In this document: positions 34,088 to 36,264 of the stretch, piece after piece
Layout: each line of letters opens with the position of its first letter
Position numbering within the stretch: the first letter of the stretch is position 1
DNA from: an uncultured bacterium
GTDB taxonomy: Bacteria > Actinomycetota > Coriobacteriia > Coriobacteriales > Coriobacteriaceae
Reading direction: 5' to 3'
NCBI GenBank assembly: GCA_905215065.1
Contig: CAJMOF010000018.1
Location: 1 to 36,264 of the forward strand
Length of the DNA: 36,264 bases
Position numbers and translations under genes: made by a program
Notes under the pieces: generated by a model
The model's database searches: none
What the model was told of the DNA's origin: nothing
Seen by the model: only the letters and a program-made list of their open reading frames with translations

Positions 34088-34238
34088 GTTTACGGTGCTG
34101 GATATTCTGGACAGGAACAGTTGAGCTTGGACGGCGTGCGTTGCCAGGCGATGCTGGCATTTGCGCCATGCTGGTTTGAGATTTTATAAAAACCGCAGGT
34201 AAAACGTATATTAGGTGCATTTTGCCTGGTTTGGCGCG

Positions 34239-34961
34239 CTAGCCGATGGGCTCGGTGTATTTGGCGCGGTCGGTGCGTTGGATGCGCTTGGAGATGTGCA
34301 GCGGGCGGCCGTCGGTGTCGTAGACGTAGTCAGTGATAAGGATCAGTGCCTGCCCGCGCTCAACGTTGAGCAAAAACGCCTCGTTTTGCGAGGCGTAGCA
34401 CACCTCAAAGGTCTTATGCCCCTGTGCCGGCGCGCGATGGAATTCTTGGCGCAGCGTGGCGTAGAGCGAACCGTTGATATCGCGATCGATGAGTGCTTCA
34501 AAGCTCGGTGGTAGATAGGTGGTCTCCAGGCACAGTGGCGCATCGTCCAGGTAACGCAGGCGGACAAGTTTGACAAGCTTGCTGCCCACGGTAGCGTCAA
34601 AGAACTTGGCCACGCTGCCCATTGCTTTGGCAAAGCCCGAGTCCACCGTGCGCGTGGTGGGCTTCATGCCCCGGCCTTCGACCTGCTTGGTATAGCTCGA
34701 AAACACCAGGTTGTTCTCGTGGAGCGCGGGCGTGTCGGCCACAAAGGTGCCACGTCCGCGCTCGGTGCGCACCAGGCCCTCGTCAACTAACACCTTAAGC
34801 GCGTGGCGCACGGTGCTGCGCGACAGCCCCGATTCGTCCATGAGCTCCATCTCGGACGGCAGCTTGTCTCCGCGTGCGTAGGTGCCGGCGGCGATGCGGT
34901 CACGCAGCGTACCCGCCAGACGCTCGTATTGGGCCAAGTTCTTTTTTGACGAAGTGCTCAT
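34239..34961 (-). CDS. GntR/HutC-family transcription regulator
   Basis: A 240-residue regulator. The N-terminal winged HTH (about 12-75) reads LRDRIAAGTYARGDKLPSEMEL...SRSTVRHALKVLVDEGLVRTERGRGTFV, the GntR signature. The C-terminal UTRA effector domain (about 90-235) binds small ligands such as phosphorylated sugars or amino sugars. It is transcribed divergently from the SIS-domain sugar isomerase gene with only 205 bp between, which holds repeated operator-like words. It very likely represses that operon until a phosphorylated substrate binds. The ATG at 34961 is the first in frame; its ribosome site is weak. Confidence 0.93.
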   Translation of the reverse strand: MSTSSKKNLAQYERLAGTLRDRIAAGTYARGDKLPSEMELMDESGLSRSTVRHALKVLVDEGLVRTERGRGTFVADTPALHENNLVFSSYTKQVEGRGMKPTTRTVDSGFAKAMGSVAKFFDATVGSKLVKLVRLRYLDDAPLCLETTYLPPSFEALIDRDINGSLYATLRQEFHRAPAQGHKTFEVCYASQNEAFLLNVERGQALILITDYVYDTDGRPLHISKRIQRTDRAKYTEPIG

Positions 34962-35166
34962 GCGAATAACCTGTATCTAACTTATATGCTTACCGAACCA
35001 AGCATGTATCCAACATGACAACAAAACCGCTGATAATGGATTGCCGAAAACTTTATCAGCAAAATTTCTAAGACAAATATAGCATACAACTAGTCGACAT
35101 AGCCAAAACATGTATATAACTTGTATGCCATCGAGAGCATCAAACGAGAAGAAAGGCTGATGCACG
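34962..35166. promoter_or_regulatory. Divergent promoter region with repeated GntR-type operator words
   Basis: The AT-rich space between the GntR and SIS genes has four related sites: 34971-34988 (CTGTATCTAACTTATATG), 35003-35020 (CATGTATCC core), 35078-35096 (on the other strand, core GTTGTATGC) and 35109-35129 (CATGTATATAACTTGTATGC). The shared words TGTAT and ACTTGTATG suggest operators for the adjacent regulator. An inverted repeat GCTGATAA (35029-35036) with TTATCAGC (35053-35060) lies in the middle. Exact promoter boxes could not be fixed. Confidence 0.6.
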
Positions 35167-36159
35167 ATGACTACTCAGGAACAGGTTAAGAATGTCGTCT
35201 CCCAGGTTTTGGCTGACAAGGCAGACAAGGGCGGCATCAGGCGCGTCGTGTGGATTGGCGCCGGCGGATCCAACGGCGGCAACTATCCTGCTCAGTACTT
35301 TATGGAGCACGAGGCCACGCAGGTCGTGAGCTCCAGCTACACCAGCAACGAGTTCGTGCACGCAACCCCTGCCTACGTCAACGAGAACACCCTGACCGTC
35401 GTCGTGTCCATGCGCGGCACCAAGGAGACCATCGTCGCCGCCCAGGTCGCCAAGGACCACGGCGCCAGCACCATCGCCATCTATGTTGACGAGTCCGGCC
35501 TCACCGAGGTCTGCGACTACAAGATCCAGTACGACAGCTTGGCCGTTGACGAGTCTTGCATGGGCCGCACCAACTCCGCCGTCGTGACCATGATCGCCAT
35601 GGAGCTCACGCAGCAGACCGAGGGCTATGCCGAGTACGAGACCGCTATGGCCGCGTTCGACTTGGTCGACCCCATCTATCGCAAGGCCGTCGAGTACACC
35701 CGTCCGCTCGCTGCTAAGTGGGCCGAGCAGAACGCCGACAAGCCCTGCATCAACGTCATGGCCCAGGGCCCGCTCTTTGGTGCCGCCTACGTCTTTAGCA
35801 TCTGCAACGTGCAGGAGATGCTGCAGATCGACTCCTGCACCATCAACACCTGCGACTTCTTCCACGGCCCCTTCGAGATTCTGGACAAGCGCACCTCGCT
35901 GTTCCAGCTCATCAGCGTCGGCCGCAGCCGCTGCAATGACGAGCGCGGCATCCGCTTCGTCAACCAGTACGGTGGCGAGCGCGTCTATCAGCTCGACGCC
36001 AAGGAGCTCGGCCTCAACGACATCAAGGACAGCGTGAGCGAGTACTTCAACCACCTGATCTTTGCCCCGATTCTCAACAACGTGTACATGCGCGCTCTCT
36101 CTGCTGTTACCCACAAGGACTACATGACGCGCCGCTACATGTGGAAGCTGGACTACTAG
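35167..36159 (+). CDS. SIS-domain sugar isomerase/deglycase (FrlB-like)
   Basis: A 330-residue cytoplasmic protein with two SIS folds. The first phosphosugar site is WIGAGGSNGGN (about 29-39) and SMRGTKETI (81-89). FFHGPFEI carries E237, the place of the catalytic glutamate in fructosamine-6-phosphate deglycases, and the C-terminal RRYMWKLDY is typical of FrlB/GfrF-type proteins. These split fructoselysine- or glucoselysine-6-phosphate into the amino acid and glucose-6-phosphate. An amino-sugar isomerase role is the alternative. The ATG at 35167 is preceded by AGAAAGG. An ATG at 35160 is out of frame. Transport genes would be expected beyond the window. Confidence 0.85.
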   Translation: MTTQEQVKNVVSQVLADKADKGGIRRVVWIGAGGSNGGNYPAQYFMEHEATQVVSSSYTSNEFVHATPAYVNENTLTVVVSMRGTKETIVAAQVAKDHGASTIAIYVDESGLTEVCDYKIQYDSLAVDESCMGRTNSAVVTMIAMELTQQTEGYAEYETAMAAFDLVDPIYRKAVEYTRPLAAKWAEQNADKPCINVMAQGPLFGAAYVFSICNVQEMLQIDSCTINTCDFFHGPFEILDKRTSLFQLISVGRSRCNDERGIRFVNQYGGERVYQLDAKELGLNDIKDSVSEYFNHLIFAPILNNVYMRALSAVTHKDYMTRRYMWKLDY

Positions 36160-36186
36160 TTACGCCGTTCTACCGAACGGCGTAAC
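36159..36186 (+). other. Perfect hairpin after the SIS-domain gene
   Basis: GTTACGCCGTTC (36159-36170) pairs exactly with GAACGGCGTAAC (36175-36186) around the loop TACC. There is no T tract. It may stabilise the mRNA end or mark a processing site between operon genes. Confidence 0.6.
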
Positions 36187-36234
36187 GGCTCGACGCTGCG
36201 CGCCCGGCATTTGGCCAATCTGCCGTTCAATTTC

Positions 36235-36264
36235 AAAGGCGCGACCAGAAGGTCAGCGCCTTTT
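36235..36264 (+). terminator. Terminator or leader hairpin at the window end
   Basis: AAAGGCGC and GACC pair with GGTC and GCGCCTTT (one bulged A), ending in TTTT at the last base of the window. It probably ends the SIS-domain transcript, but the sequence beyond is not visible. Confidence 0.6.

Overview
The window looks like chromosomal DNA of a GC-rich, anaerobic, low-oxygen-adapted actinobacterium, most likely a gut Coriobacteriia member of the Collinsella type. This is an inference from gene content (pyruvate:ferredoxin oxidoreductase, rubrerythrin, carbamate kinase, LytTR two-component systems), GC-rich third codon positions and strong AGGAGG-like ribosome binding sites. No search could be run. 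About 28 protein genes, one partial remnant and one tRNA can be supported. There is no CRISPR array, insertion sequence or prophage.

Layout. 1-2204 is the C-terminal part of nifJ. It is followed by a large nested palindrome and two REP-like hairpin units, then a compositionally different AAA/DUF4143 ATPase gene on the minus strand with 34-bp repeats at its promoter and a gene remnant behind it. 4613-9927 is a catabolic stretch: carbamate kinase, a membrane-anchored C39-like cysteine peptidase (minus strand), an APC-family amino-acid permease and a metal-dependent amidohydrolase. 10046-18091 holds two paralogous LytS-type kinase/LytTR regulator pairs around a PC-PLC-family protein, a UMF1-type MFS transporter and a glycosyltransferase that overlaps the second kinase gene. 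18188-22444 holds a YfcE-like phosphoesterase, tRNA-Asp, an Rrf2 regulator with a cysteine triad, a MutY-like glycosylase without the Fe-S cluster motif, rubrerythrin and a small membrane protein. 22593-31010 holds an unknown HTH protein, rmuC, an ABC exporter, nth and mfd. 31093-33695 holds a PAP2 phosphatase, a threonine aldolase and a GNAT acetyltransferase. The window ends with a divergent GntR/HutC regulator and an FrlB-like SIS-domain sugar isomerase.

How it works together. PFOR, carbamate kinase, the permease/amidohydrolase pair and the aldolase fit amino-acid and peptide fermentation with substrate-level ATP production. Rubrerythrin, the Rrf2 regulator and the repair genes (MutY-like, RmuC, Nth, Mfd) form a loose oxidative-damage and DNA-repair neighbourhood. 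The GntR/SIS pair looks like the start of an Amadori-product (fructoselysine or glucoselysine type) or amino-sugar operon.

The most unusual structural feature is a set of large intergenic inverted repeats (2215-2339, 18812-18954, 21585-21676, 33681-33874, 33965-34087). Most share one plan: long, perfect or near-perfect outer arms around a smaller central hairpin. The arm sequences differ between loci.
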